Shown: positions 15,684-22,871, counted from the first letter of the stretch. The stretch: DNA of 37,012 nucleotides from an uncultured Eubacteriales bacterium (GCA_900549865.1 URPU01000012.1:1-37012), one strand, 5' to 3'. The notes: generated by a model from the letters alone, not told the origin. A program made the numbers and translations.

Positions 15684-15736
15684 CCTGCCGGGGCACAATA
15701 GCGTAGAAACCACAACTGTACGAGAGGAGTTTTTAC

Positions 15737-15949
15737 ATGGTAATGGATCGCATAGCTCTGATACTCGCCATAATCGGCGGCATAAACTGGGGCAGCGTGG
15801 GCCTGTTCCGTTTTGATATAGTGGCATGGCTTTTCGGCGGACAGACCGCCACCGTCAGCCGCGTCGTCTATACTCTGGTCGGCCTTGCGGCGCTGTGGTG
15901 CGTGTCGCTGCTTTTCCGCAGCGACTCCGTCACGGATGACGGCATGTGA
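15737..15949 (+). CDS. DUF378 family small membrane protein
   Basis: A 70-residue protein with two membrane helices and the DUF378 signature INWGSVGLFRFDIVAWLFGG in its first half; TLVGLAALWCVSLLF forms the second helix. Full family length. The ATG at 15737 has GAGAGGAG 7 bases upstream; a second ATG at 15743 is less well spaced. Function is unknown. It is a single-gene unit between a terminator and repeat locus C. Confidence 0.88.
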   Translation: MVMDRIALILAIIGGINWGSVGLFRFDIVAWLFGGQTATVSRVVYTLVGLAALWCVSLLFRSDSVTDDGM

Positions 15950-15964
15950 TATGTGATAGCCGAT

Positions 15965-15997
15965 AAGGGACGCCCCGCTTTTCGCGGGGCGTCTCTT
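15965..15997. repeat. Hairpin 1 of repeat locus C
   Basis: A 14-bp stem (AAGGGACGCCCCGC with GCGGGGCGTCTCTT, one wobble pair) with loop TTTTC. The same 33-base unit recurs at 16205-16237 in the same orientation with two base differences. It lies 15 bases after the DUF378 stop and may be that gene's terminator hairpin, though no T-run follows. Confidence 0.7.
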
Positions 15998-16204
15998 CAG
16001 CTTGTCAAAAAAGTCCGTGAAACTTTTTTGACCGCGCTTATCCGCCGGGCATTTTGAAAGCGTTCAAAATGCCGCTTCGCCCGAAAGCCTTGACACATCA
16101 AGCCTTTCTGCGGCGGTTTATCCGATTTGAGGCGGGCCTTGCCCCCTCAAGCTCCCCCGCTGCTCTGTCTTTTTACTTTGCAGCATGGATTCTTTGACAG
16201 TCTC
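15998..16204 (-). repeat. Terminator-associated repeat element, divergent type, locus C
   Basis: This 207-bp non-coding element is flanked by two copies of one hairpin, as at loci A and B, but lies in reverse orientation. Read on the minus strand it starts GACTGTCAAAG and ends CTTTTTTGACAAGCTG. These are the same ends as the 20393 element, whose last 16 bases before the hairpin match. The inside is different: perfect 11-bp stems GTCAAAAAAGT/ACTTTTTTGAC (near 16005-16033) and GGCATTTTGAA/TTCAAAATGCC, plus a near-perfect 10-bp stem GAAAGCCTTG/CAAGCCTTTC. No credible ORF. It fills the 310-bp gap between convergent genes. Confidence 0.65.
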
Positions 16205-16237
16205 AAGAGACGCCACGCTTTTCGCGGGGCGTCTCTT
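16205..16237 (-). terminator. Hairpin 2 of repeat locus C
   Basis: AAGAGACGCCACGC pairs with GCGGGGCGTCTCTT around loop TTTTC. It lies just beyond the DUF1275 stop. Between it and that stop is a further end-like motif, TCGTCGAAAAAGTGGCTTTG (16238-16257), matching the left end of the repeat family. Confidence 0.65.
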
Positions 16238-16259
16238 ATCGTCGAAAAAGTGGCTTTGT

Positions 16260-17009
16260 TTAATGTCCTCTCGGCTTTCGCTCGAAGCTGCCGCGCTCGA
16301 CCTTGAGGTCGGCGTACATAAGATCCGCCAGCACCACCGCCAGCGGGATCAGCGCGAAGAACATCGCCCGCCCCGCAAAGCGCAGGCACAGCCGCACCGC
16401 GCATATCACGCCCAGCGCGAACAGCCCCAGCATCTTCACGTGGAAAAACAGCCTTTCGGAATACGCCGCGCCGCCGTGATGGCGCACGAGCTTGCTTGCG
16501 GCGATGCCGACCTGCCGGATGTGATTGGTGCAGAAGGTCGTGGCCATGGGTATGCCCTGCGCCTGACGGAAGGTGTTGTACTGCATGGAGCAGATGAAAT
16601 TCACCATCACCTGCGTTATCTGGTACGGCGCGCTCTCCGGCAGCAGTGCGAGGAACACCACCGCCGCCATTTCCACGATGATGAACAGCGTGTCCCAGCG
16701 GATAACGTGCAGGCGCTTTATGTAATACGCCGCGCTTTCCGACAGAAACGCGCCCAGAAGATAGGCGCTTATCGGTATCACGTAATACAGCGCCCCGTGC
16801 CAGTTCATGCGGCCAAGCTCTATGGCGAACAGCACCACGTTCGCCGTCTGCGCGTTGCAGAACACACCGCCGCGTATCGTATACGTAAACCCGCCGAAGA
16901 ATCCGCCCACCAGCATCAGCAGGCCGAACACCCAGCGCTTCTCGCATTCGAGGAACACTTCCTCCTCATGGAGCTTTATCTCTCGTGCCGTCATCTCTTT
17001 TTCAGTCAT
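16260..17009 (-). CDS. DUF1275 (YoaK-type) membrane protein
   Basis: A 249-residue protein with about six membrane helices, matching the DUF1275/YoaK family. Conserved features are the early GGFFGGFTYTIRGGVFCNAQTANVV (residues about 35-59), typical of the family's GGxxDAxxY...FxxxxTGN region. QYNTFRQAQGIPMATTFCTNHIR is the family's second motif, with an Asn-Thr-Phe segment. Function unknown; thought to be a transporter. The ATG at 17009 is chosen because the frame further upstream overlaps the DUF1294 gene and encodes nothing recognisable; its ribosome site is weak. It starts 2 bases after the DUF1294 stop and is the last gene of the four-gene leftward operon. Confidence 0.85.
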   Translation of the reverse strand: MTEKEMTAREIKLHEEEVFLECEKRWVFGLLMLVGGFFGGFTYTIRGGVFCNAQTANVVLFAIELGRMNWHGALYYVIPISAYLLGAFLSESAAYYIKRLHVIRWDTLFIIVEMAAVVFLALLPESAPYQITQVMVNFICSMQYNTFRQAQGIPMATTFCTNHIRQVGIAASKLVRHHGGAAYSERLFFHVKMLGLFALGVICAVRLCLRFAGRAMFFALIPLAVVLADLMYADLKVERGSFERKPRGH

Positions 17010-17011
17010 CT

Positions 17012-17287
17012 CTACACGCCCCGCGTTATTACTATTACAGCAGCTGCGGCCTGCGCCAGCGCTATCGCCGGGAAGCCGAATTTGAAGTACCAGTGCCGCG
17101 TCTTGTGGTGAAAGGCGTACATCCCCGCCCAGCCGCCGAATGCGCCGCCTATGAGGGCCAGCGCGAAAAGCCGCCTTTCCGGCACGCGCCGCGCGCCGCG
17201 GCAGGCGCGCCTCTTGTCCGCGCCCATCGTTATAAACAGCGCCGTGCTCATCACGGCCAGCCATATGATAATATATTCCGGCTTCAT
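17012..17287 (-). CDS. DUF1294 family small membrane protein
   Basis: A 91-residue protein with two or three membrane helices and the DUF1294 signature: DKRRACRGARRVPERRLFALALIGGAFGGWAGMYAFHHKTRHWYFKFGFPA, given here as family features D24-K25-R26, R34-x-P36-E37, GGAFGG and HHKTRH. Some family members are fused to cold-shock domains; this one is free-standing. Function is unknown. GAGG precedes the ATG at 17287. It starts 9 bases after the phosphoesterase stop, in the same operon. Confidence 0.88.
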   Translation of the reverse strand: MKPEYIIIWLAVMSTALFITMGADKRRACRGARRVPERRLFALALIGGAFGGWAGMYAFHHKTRHWYFKFGFPAIALAQAAAAVIVITRGV

Positions 17288-17296
17288 TCCGCCGCC

Positions 17297-18403
17297 TCAG
17301 CGCACATAGCCCAGCTCGCCGCGGTACCAGCCCGACCAGCCGCCGCGCTTGACGAAGTACCCGCGCGAGGTCTCCTCCACCACGCGCACTATGTCGCCCT
17401 TCTTCACGGGCAGCACATAGTCCGTGCAGTCGTTGCAGTCGGTGAACTCCCCGTCGGTGAAAAGGTACTTTGTCAGAATGTCCATCTCATAGCCCGTGCG
17501 CTCATGGCGGCAGCGGGAAAACTCCGCACCCCGCTCCAGCACCTGCACGCGGCTGTCGCCCCAGCGGATGTAGTAAGAGCGCTCCCCCTCCGCCTGATCC
17601 GACAGCGCCACGCGCTCCGGGAAGCGGTCATACGCGGTGAAGGAGAAATCCTCGCTGTACTTGTTGGGGATGATGAACGCGTTGAGCTGTCCGTCGTCCT
17701 TTAGCACGCACGCGCCGTCTATGCTGACTATTTTATGCGCCCTGTCAACCACGGGGTTTGCGCAGACCCTGTCCGTGCCGTAAAGCTGCACGGGGTAGTG
17801 CCCCACGACGACCCATTTGTCAAAGCTCCGCCCCAGCGTGAGGAACCTGTCGCAGCGCACAAGCTCGTCCACTGAATGCTGGCGCAGGGGCTTTGACGGA
17901 TCCACCGCCGCATGGGCGAAGATGAAGTTCTCCATCTCTATCGCGTGCGGCAGCGATTCGAGGAACTCCCACTCCGCGCGGAAGAGACTGCGCAGCTCCC
18001 ACTTGCAGGCGGTGAAGCTCTCCACAGAGAACAGGTCTATCCCCGCGGCGTTCACCATATCCCAGAGTATGCCGCACTTTTTGTGCATGATGTAGTGCAG
18101 CAGATGGTCGTCCATGTGCGCGTTCGCAGAGAAGATGGTGCACCAGTCGTCGCAGTTGCCGCATATCACATGCACGTTCCCCGCCCGGCAGAGCTGCATG
18201 ATGTACCGCAGCGTGCCGAGGCTGTCCGGCCCCTTTTCAAGAAAGTCGCCGTCGATTATAAGCTCGTCGTTCGCGCCGAAGCCCGCCTTTGCCAGCACGC
18301 CGCGCAGATACTCAAGGTTGCCGTGGATATCCGAGACGACTATGATGCGCCTGTCCGCGGGGATGTCAAGCTCCTTCACAAGCGCCAGTCTGTTGTTAAA
18401 CAT
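17297..18403 (-). CDS. Calcineurin-like metallophosphoesterase with C-terminal SH3-like domain
   Basis: A 368-residue protein. The N-terminal phosphoprotein-phosphatase-type domain has all metal motifs: SDIHGN (D25, H27), DGDFLEKGPDS (D52), GNCD (N83) and VVGHYPVQ (near residue 200). The H of the usual GNHE is replaced by Cys in GNCD. The last about 50 residues (PVKKGDIVRVVEET...GWYRGELGYV) form a bacterial SH3-like domain. It may act on phosphoproteins or dinucleotides; the substrate is not known. GGGAGG lies 9 bases before the ATG at 18403, inside the end of the upstream gene, which it overlaps by 8 bases. Co-transcription with a histidine phosphatase suggests a phosphate-ester-related operon. 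Confidence 0.85.
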   Translation of the reverse strand: MFNNRLALVKELDIPADRRIIVVSDIHGNLEYLRGVLAKAGFGANDELIIDGDFLEKGPDSLGTLRYIMQLCRAGNVHVICGNCDDWCTIFSANAHMDDHLLHYIMHKKCGILWDMVNAAGIDLFSVESFTACKWELRSLFRAEWEFLESLPHAIEMENFIFAHAAVDPSKPLRQHSVDELVRCDRFLTLGRSFDKWVVVGHYPVQLYGTDRVCANPVVDRAHKIVSIDGACVLKDDGQLNAFIIPNKYSEDFSFTAYDRFPERVALSDQAEGERSYYIRWGDSRVQVLERGAEFSRCRHERTGYEMDILTKYLFTDGEFTDCNDCTDYVLPVKKGDIVRVVEETSRGYFVKRGGWSGWYRGELGYVR

Positions 18404-19526
18404 ATTTTCTGCCTCCCAGCTCGCGCCCCATCAGCAGAAGCGGACCCGTCGTGCGCTGCTCGCGCGACAGCACCGTGAAGCCGCAGCTCTCGTAAAAGCG
18501 CACCGCCGCGGCATTCTCCTCCGCCACGTGCAGGCGCAGCGCCGTCCGGTCGAGGTTCGTGTATTTCTTTATCGCCCGCGCCAGAAGCTGAATGCCGTAG
18601 CCCTTGCCGCGGTAGTCCTCGCGCAGGTAGATAAGGCTTATCCAGCCGTAGCCCTCGCGCGCGCCGCGCAGCACGTCCATGTCCACAAGCCCCACGGGGT
18701 CATCCCCGTCGAGTATCTTCAGCACGGAGCCGCCGTCGTAAAGGTAATGCTCCCGCGCGCAGATGAGGTATACCCCCTCGTCGTAGTCTCTCAGCGTGCC
18801 GTGCGCGGTGAGCCATGAAGCGGCGTAGCACGCGGCGTAGTATCTGCTCTCCGCGCGCGGGTCCATCGGCTCATCCCGCAGGCCGCTATTCTTGCGCCAT
18901 ACGGGGCTGTTCAGCTTTTCAAGATGCGTGCAGTCGTTCTGCCCCTCCGCGGTGAAGCGCCCGCCGGAATAGTGCAGTGTGGTCACGCTCGTGTTGAAGA
19001 ATATGGGCAGCGTCTCCACGCCCTCCAGCGGCACGCCCAGCACGCGCGACATGATGCACCGTATCGTCACGCCATGGCTGACGACAACGACGCGCTGCCC
19101 GTCATGGCGGCGGGCGATATTCTCCAGCGCGGCATAGGCCCTCTCCTGCACGGCGGCATAGGTCTCTGCCCCGTCTATGCGCCACCTGCCCGGATGGTTG
19201 ACGAAGTCGTCCGCCTGCTGCGGGAATTCGTGGAACACGTTTCCGAAGAACGCCGTCTCCCACGGGCCGACGTCTATCTCCCGCAGTGCCGGGACCTGCT
19301 GAAGCTCCAGCTCGCCATGGTATTTCGTCACGGCCCCGGCGGTCATGCGCGCCCTGTAAAGGTCGCTTGAATAGACCGCGTCCACAGGGATGTCCTTGAA
19401 TCTCTCCGCCAGCGCGGCTATCTGCTCCCAGCCGTGCGCCGTCACATCCCCGTCCCAATGCCCCTGCATCATGCGGTAAAGGTTGCCCTCCGCCTGCGTG
19501 TGCCGGATAAGAAAAATTTCTGTCAT
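18396..19526 (-). CDS. Histidine phosphatase-GNAT acetyltransferase fusion
   Basis: A 376-residue two-domain protein. Residues 1 to about 205 form a phosphoglycerate-mutase-like histidine phosphatase: LIRHTQAEGN (catalytic H9), SSDLYRARMTA, EIDVGPWE and VVSHGVTIRC (second His). Residues from about 230 to 376 are a GNAT acyltransferase with LIYLREDYRGKGYGIQLL (acetyl-CoA motif RGKGYG) and AVRFYESCGF. The ATG at 19526 is chosen because GGAGG lies 9 bases upstream and the phosphatase motif begins at once. It is the first gene of the leftward operon ending at 16260. Substrates of both domains are unknown. Confidence 0.87.
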   Translation of the reverse strand: MTEIFLIRHTQAEGNLYRMMQGHWDGDVTAHGWEQIAALAERFKDIPVDAVYSSDLYRARMTAGAVTKYHGELELQQVPALREIDVGPWETAFFGNVFHEFPQQADDFVNHPGRWRIDGAETYAAVQERAYAALENIARRHDGQRVVVVSHGVTIRCIMSRVLGVPLEGVETLPIFFNTSVTTLHYSGGRFTAEGQNDCTHLEKLNSPVWRKNSGLRDEPMDPRAESRYYAACYAASWLTAHGTLRDYDEGVYLICAREHYLYDGGSVLKILDGDDPVGLVDMDVLRGAREGYGWISLIYLREDYRGKGYGIQLLARAIKKYTNLDRTALRLHVAEENAAAVRFYESCGFTVLSREQRTTGPLLLMGRELGGRKYV

Positions 19527-19545
19527 AAACTTGTGCCTCCATGCC

Positions 19546-19574
19546 TTGACCTTGCGCAAGGAATACAGTATAAT
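19546..19574 (+). promoter_or_regulatory. Strong promoter with palindromic operator in the spacer
   Basis: -35 TTGACC (19546-19551), a 17-base spacer and perfect -10 TATAAT (19569-19574), driving the PurN-like gene. A perfect 12-bp palindrome CCTTGCGCAAGG (19550-19561) sits between the boxes, where a bound protein would block the polymerase. A leftward TATACT box overlaps the -10, so the site could also affect the phosphatase-GNAT operon. Confidence 0.7.
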
Positions 19575-19580
19575 GTATTA

Positions 19581-19716
19581 TTATAAAATATTGTATAAAA
19601 ATAAGAGGTATATAAACTGCAAACGCAGATATTATACCTTGAAATCCTCCGATGCACAAGTACCGACTTTGCACGGGGTTTGCGGGCATGGGAGACGCCC
19701 GCGGGGGTAGAGAAGT
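19581..19716 (+). promoter_or_regulatory. Structured 5' leader of the PurN-like gene
   Basis: The predicted start near 19581 gives a leader of about 136 bases. It contains a hairpin built on TGCACAAGT/ACTTTGCA and a GC stem GCGGGC/GCCCGC just before the start codon. It matches no riboswitch class that I can recognise, including purine, PRPP or ZTP. It could be a translation-control leader. Confidence 0.3.
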
Positions 19717-20328
19717 ATGGTCAGAGCGGCGGCGCTGGTGTCCGGCGATGGGGCGAAGCTCCAGGCGATTCTGGACTCCATGTATTTCAAGGAAATAGAG
19801 AATTTTGAGCTTGTGGCGGTCATTTCGCCGGAGAAGGACGTGTACGCGATGAAGCGCGCGCTGAATGCCGGCGTTCCGGCCTATGTTGTCGATCCGGAGC
19901 TTTTCCCGAATATGACGAGTCACAGTATGGCCATTGCCAACAAGCTGCGGGATATGGATATCGAGCTTGTTATACTGGCAGGCTACAATCTTCCGCTGGG
20001 CGTGGTGCCTTATCAGTTCAAAAACCGCATGATAGGCACGTATCCCGCGATGTATCCCGCCTTTGAGGACGTTGAGGGCGACGTGTGCCGCGCCGCGCTT
20101 GAGCGTGGTGTGAAGATGACCGGCGCGACGGCGTATTTTGCCGACGGCGACGGGCGCGTGGGCAGCATCATCATGCAGAAGGCGGTGGAGGTCCTGCCGG
20201 ACGATACGCCCGATTCCCTGCGTCAGCGCGTGATGGAGGAGGGCGAGTGGAAGATACTCTCGCAGGCCGTGGCGCTCTACTGCGCGGGGCGGCTGTCCAT
20301 CCACGGCAACCGCGTGGTCATAAAATGA
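19717..20328 (+). CDS. PurN-like formyltransferase-fold protein lacking catalytic residues
   Basis: This 203-residue protein aligns along its whole length with GAR formyltransferase PurN: LVSGDGAKLQAILD (phosphate loop), ELVILAGYNLPL, NRMIGTYPAMYP, VKMTGATAYFA, IIMQKAV, RQRVMEEGEWKILSQAV. In active PurN the residues Asn and His of NxHP and a later Asp are catalytic. Here they read G107 and Y109 (GTYP) and R147 (GRVGS). It is therefore unlikely to transfer formyl groups and may bind a nucleotide or act in regulation. The ATG at 19717 has a weak AGAGAAG site. No other purine genes are nearby. It stands alone, convergent with lysC across repeat locus B. Confidence 0.82.
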   Translation: MVRAAALVSGDGAKLQAILDSMYFKEIENFELVAVISPEKDVYAMKRALNAGVPAYVVDPELFPNMTSHSMAIANKLRDMDIELVILAGYNLPLGVVPYQFKNRMIGTYPAMYPAFEDVEGDVCRAALERGVKMTGATAYFADGDGRVGSIIMQKAVEVLPDDTPDSLRQRVMEEGEWKILSQAVALYCAGRLSIHGNRVVIK

Positions 20329-20354
20329 TATTCTGATTACATATATTGCAGATA

Positions 20355-20392
20355 CCGAAACGGCGCACCGGACTGGTGCGCCGTTTGGTTTA
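20355..20392 (+). repeat. Direct repeat/hairpin 1 of repeat locus B
   Basis: A 38-base unit containing a perfect 12-bp stem AAACGGCGCACC/GGTGCGCCGTTT with loop GGACT. It recurs at 20594-20631 in the same orientation with one base change. It lies 27 bases after the PurN-like stop and likely began as that gene's terminator hairpin. Confidence 0.75.
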
Positions 20393-20593
20393 GACTGTCG
20401 AAAAAGTGGCTTTGCCGCTTTTTCGAGAAAGCTTCGCTGCGTTCTGCGCCTCAGTTGTCCGCTGATAGCGGACAATTCGACGCTCACTCCGCGCAAAGTG
20501 TTTTCCGCCACGCACATGTCGCGGCAGAAAACGTATAATACTGCTTTCGCGTCTGCGGACGCGAAACTCTGCGAGGCTTTTTTGACAAGCTGA
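20393..20593 (+). repeat. Hairpin-rich ~200-bp repeat element, locus B
   Basis: A 201-bp non-coding element starting GACTGTCGAAAAAG and ending TTTTTTGACAAGCTGA, about 90% identical by eye to 12609-12807. Its ends form an imperfect inverted repeat (CTGTCGAAAAAG and, reversed, TTGTCAAAAAAG). It keeps the internal stems of copy A; the loop of the second stem varies (TGATA here, CGTCA in A) while the stem TTGTCCGC/GCGGACAA is unchanged. It lies between exact 38-base direct repeats and fills most of the 311-bp gap between convergent genes. Confidence 0.78.
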
Positions 20594-20631
20594 CCGAAAC
20601 GGCGCACCGGACTGGCGCGCCGTTTGGTTTA
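20594..20631 (+). repeat. Direct repeat/hairpin 2 of repeat locus B
   Basis: Second copy of the 38-base unit at 20355-20392, with one T-to-C change that weakens one stem pair. It is followed by TTTATTTT on the plus strand, so it could act as a terminator for the PurN-like gene. It ends 8 bases before the lysC stop. Confidence 0.72.
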
Positions 20632-20639
20632 TTTTCAGT

Positions 20640-21602
20640 TCATTCAAAGATGTACTCATGCACCTTTTCAAGCGCAAAGCTGAGCTGCCCGGGGTCGGTT
20701 TTTACGCTTGCGTAGCCCGCGCCCATGCGCCCGCCGCGCACGCTCACTCCGGCGTCGGTCAAAAGCGCGGCCAGCTCCGGCAGAGTGTGCGAGCGGCAGC
20801 CCTTGCCCACAAGCGTCACGCATGAGCGCGCCGTATCCCGCGTCACACCGGCAAAATCCGGCCGGCGCTCATTCTCCAGCCGCCTGACGACCGAATAGCC
20901 CGGCTCGCCCGCGCTGGACAGCAGATATATATCCACGCCCCCGGCCTCCGCCAGCTCCACGGATCTCGCGTGCAGCACCTGCGACCCGCCGCGCGCGAGC
21001 AGCAGCATATCGCCGTAGTCTATTTCCGAAAGCCGCCGCGCACCGCCGACAAGGCGGGGATCGGCGGTGTATATTCCGTTCACGTCCGTGTATATCTCAC
21101 AGCGCTGCGCCGGAAGCGCGGCACTGAGGGCGACCGCGCTCGTATCGGAGCCACCGCGGCCCAGCGTCGTCACATCGCCCCGGATATCCACGCCCTGAAA
21201 GCCCGCCACGACGGGCGTCACGCCCGCGCGCAGCGCGGCGGATATGCGCGTTGGCATCGTCAGCTCAAGCGCCGCATCGCCGTGCGTGCCGTCGGTGTAC
21301 ATTCCCGCCTGCCAGCCCGTCAGCGACAGCGCGCTCACGCCCATGCTCTCCAGCGTTATCGCCATCAGCGCCGCGGAGCGCTGCTCCCCGGTGCTCATCA
21401 GTGCGTCCAGCTCGCGCGCGGGCGGCGCGCTGCTTATCGTGTGCGCAAGCTCTATAAGCCCGTCTGTCGTGTCGCCCATTGCGGACACGACCATGACGAC
21501 GCTGTGCCCCCTGTTCCGCGCGGCCATGCATATGCCCGCCGCACGGCGCAGCCTTTCAGCATCGGCGAGGGAGCTGCCGCCGAATTTCTGTACTATAAGC
21601 AT
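20640..21602 (-). CDS. Aspartate kinase, short form
   Basis: Aspartokinase makes aspartyl phosphate, the first step toward lysine, threonine, methionine and diaminopimelate. The 320-residue protein has KFGGSS (6-11), VVSAMGDTTDGL, MSTGEQRSAALMA, TTLGRGGSDTSAVAL (about 149-163) and EIYTDVNGIYTADPR. Typical clostridial enzymes have about 400 residues with two regulatory ACT domains. Here only about 70 residues remain after the kinase domain (VTLVGKGCRSHTLPELAALL...), enough for one ACT domain. Feedback control may be altered. GGAGG lies 6 bases before the ATG at 21602. No lysine riboswitch is visible upstream. The gene is divergent from the YtvI-like gene. Confidence 0.88.
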   Translation of the reverse strand: MLIVQKFGGSSLADAERLRRAAGICMAARNRGHSVVMVVSAMGDTTDGLIELAHTISSAPPARELDALMSTGEQRSAALMAITLESMGVSALSLTGWQAGMYTDGTHGDAALELTMPTRISAALRAGVTPVVAGFQGVDIRGDVTTLGRGGSDTSAVALSAALPAQRCEIYTDVNGIYTADPRLVGGARRLSEIDYGDMLLLARGGSQVLHARSVELAEAGGVDIYLLSSAGEPGYSVVRRLENERRPDFAGVTRDTARSCVTLVGKGCRSHTLPELAALLTDAGVSVRGGRMGAGYASVKTDPGQLSFALEKVHEYIFE

Positions 21603-21796
21603 CCTGATCCTCCATGTCAGGCCGCGCCCCTGCCGGACGCCGCCCGGCGGCTGTTGATGTGTAAGCCTCCTGCACCATTATATACCGGAGAAAGTTTTCC
21701 GTGCATGGTATATCCGGGCAGGAAAATGGCTACAACGTATATTGCAGGGCGCGGGGCTTTCCTGCGCATGGCTTTACATACCGGGAGGAATCATCA

Positions 21797-22867
21797 GTGC
21801 AGCAGAGGGCGGCAAAATGGCTACAGGCTCTTATATATTCCGCGGCGTGCGTGGGCGGCGCGTGGCTTGCCGTGCGCTTCATCCTGCCGTGGACGGCGCC
21901 GTTCATCCTCGCCTTTGCCGTGGCGGCGCTGCTGGAGGGGCCTGTGCGCGCGCTCGTCCGCCGCGGCTGGCGGCGAAGCGCGGCCTCCGCGCTGCTGACC
22001 TTGGGGATGCTGGCACTCATCGGCTATCTTGCCGCCGCGCTCACCGTGCGCGGCGTGGAGGCCGCGACGGGCTTTGCCCGCGAGGTTCCAGCCCTGATGC
22101 AGTCCGTCGGCCACAATCTGCGCATATGGGAGGCGCGCGCGTTCGAGTACGCCTCCTCCGCGCCGGACGGGGTGTCCGACTACCTGCAAACGGCGCTGGA
22201 CTCTTTAGGCCGGGGCTTCTACTCCCTGCCGGAAAAGCTGTCGAAGCAGCTTCTCGATCTTGTGGGCCGCATGGCGCAGGATACGCCCGACACGCTTCTG
22301 TTCATCGTCACGGCGGGCATAGGAAGCTACTTCATCTCGGCTTCGTTCCCGCGCATCACGGCCTTTGTTTCCGCCCAGCTCCCCGAAAGCCTGCGCCGCC
22401 GCATGGACGGGGTGGGGCGCGACCTGAAGGCAAGCTTCGGCGGCCTTCTGCGCGCACAACTCATCCTTATGCTCATGACGTTTTTTGAGCTTCTCATCTG
22501 CTTCCTGCTTCTGCGCGTAAAGGGGGCGGCAGGCCTCGCCGCGGTGACGGCGCTTATAGACGCCTTGCCCGTGTTCGGCACGGGCGTGGTGCTGGTGCCG
22601 TGGGCGCTGTACTCGCTGCTGCTGGGGAATTTCCGCCGGGGCGCGGCGCTGCTGATATGCTGGGGCGTCGTCAACCTCGTGCGAAGCTGCGCGCAGGCGA
22701 AGCTCCTCGGCGACCAGATAGGGCTGGACCCGCTGGCCTCGCTGCTGGCCGTGTACATGGGCTGGCAGATATGCGGCGTGGGCGGGATGATACTCTTCCC
22801 CATTCTTTTCGTCACGCTGCGCCAGCTGAACGACCGCGGCGTCATCCGCCTGTGGAAAAGCGAATAA
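21797..22867 (+). CDS. YtvI-type (AI-2E family) membrane permease
   Basis: A 356-residue protein with about eight membrane helices of the AI-2E transporter/YtvI family; YtvI members are sporulation-linked. It shows an N-terminal helix pair (IYSAACVGGAWLAVRFILPWTAPFILAFAVAALL region), a soluble helical middle and the family C-terminal motifs: ALIDALPVFGTGVVLVPWALY, QIGLDPLASLLAVYMGWQICGVGGMILFPI, listed as conserved DALP-x-FG and G-x-GGMIL-x-P. The start is a GTG at 21797, chosen because GGGAGG lies 8 bases upstream; earlier ATGs have no ribosome site. The substrate is unknown. Confidence 0.82.
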   Translation: MQQRAAKWLQALIYSAACVGGAWLAVRFILPWTAPFILAFAVAALLEGPVRALVRRGWRRSAASALLTLGMLALIGYLAAALTVRGVEAATGFAREVPALMQSVGHNLRIWEARAFEYASSAPDGVSDYLQTALDSLGRGFYSLPEKLSKQLLDLVGRMAQDTPDTLLFIVTAGIGSYFISASFPRITAFVSAQLPESLRRRMDGVGRDLKASFGGLLRAQLILMLMTFFELLICFLLLRVKGAAGLAAVTALIDALPVFGTGVVLVPWALYSLLLGNFRRGAALLICWGVVNLVRSCAQAKLLGDQIGLDPLASLLAVYMGWQICGVGGMILFPILFVTLRQLNDRGVIRLWKSE

Positions 22868-22871
22868 AAGC

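Noticed and set aside
15514..15736. tRNA, 4.5S/SRP RNA or tmRNA in the gap after the YwaF-like gene
   Set aside because: No cloverleaf, no GGAA-type SRP loop and no tmRNA tag frame seen. Only terminators and one unassigned hairpin RNA candidate.
19581..19716. Purine, PRPP or ZTP riboswitch upstream of the PurN-like gene
   Set aside because: None of the conserved core motifs of these classes could be found in the leader.
19102..20607. A leftward frame of about 500 codons across the PurN-like gene and the phosphatase-GNAT start
   Set aside because: It runs through repeat locus B, a strong rightward promoter and two real genes in other frames. No coherent protein.
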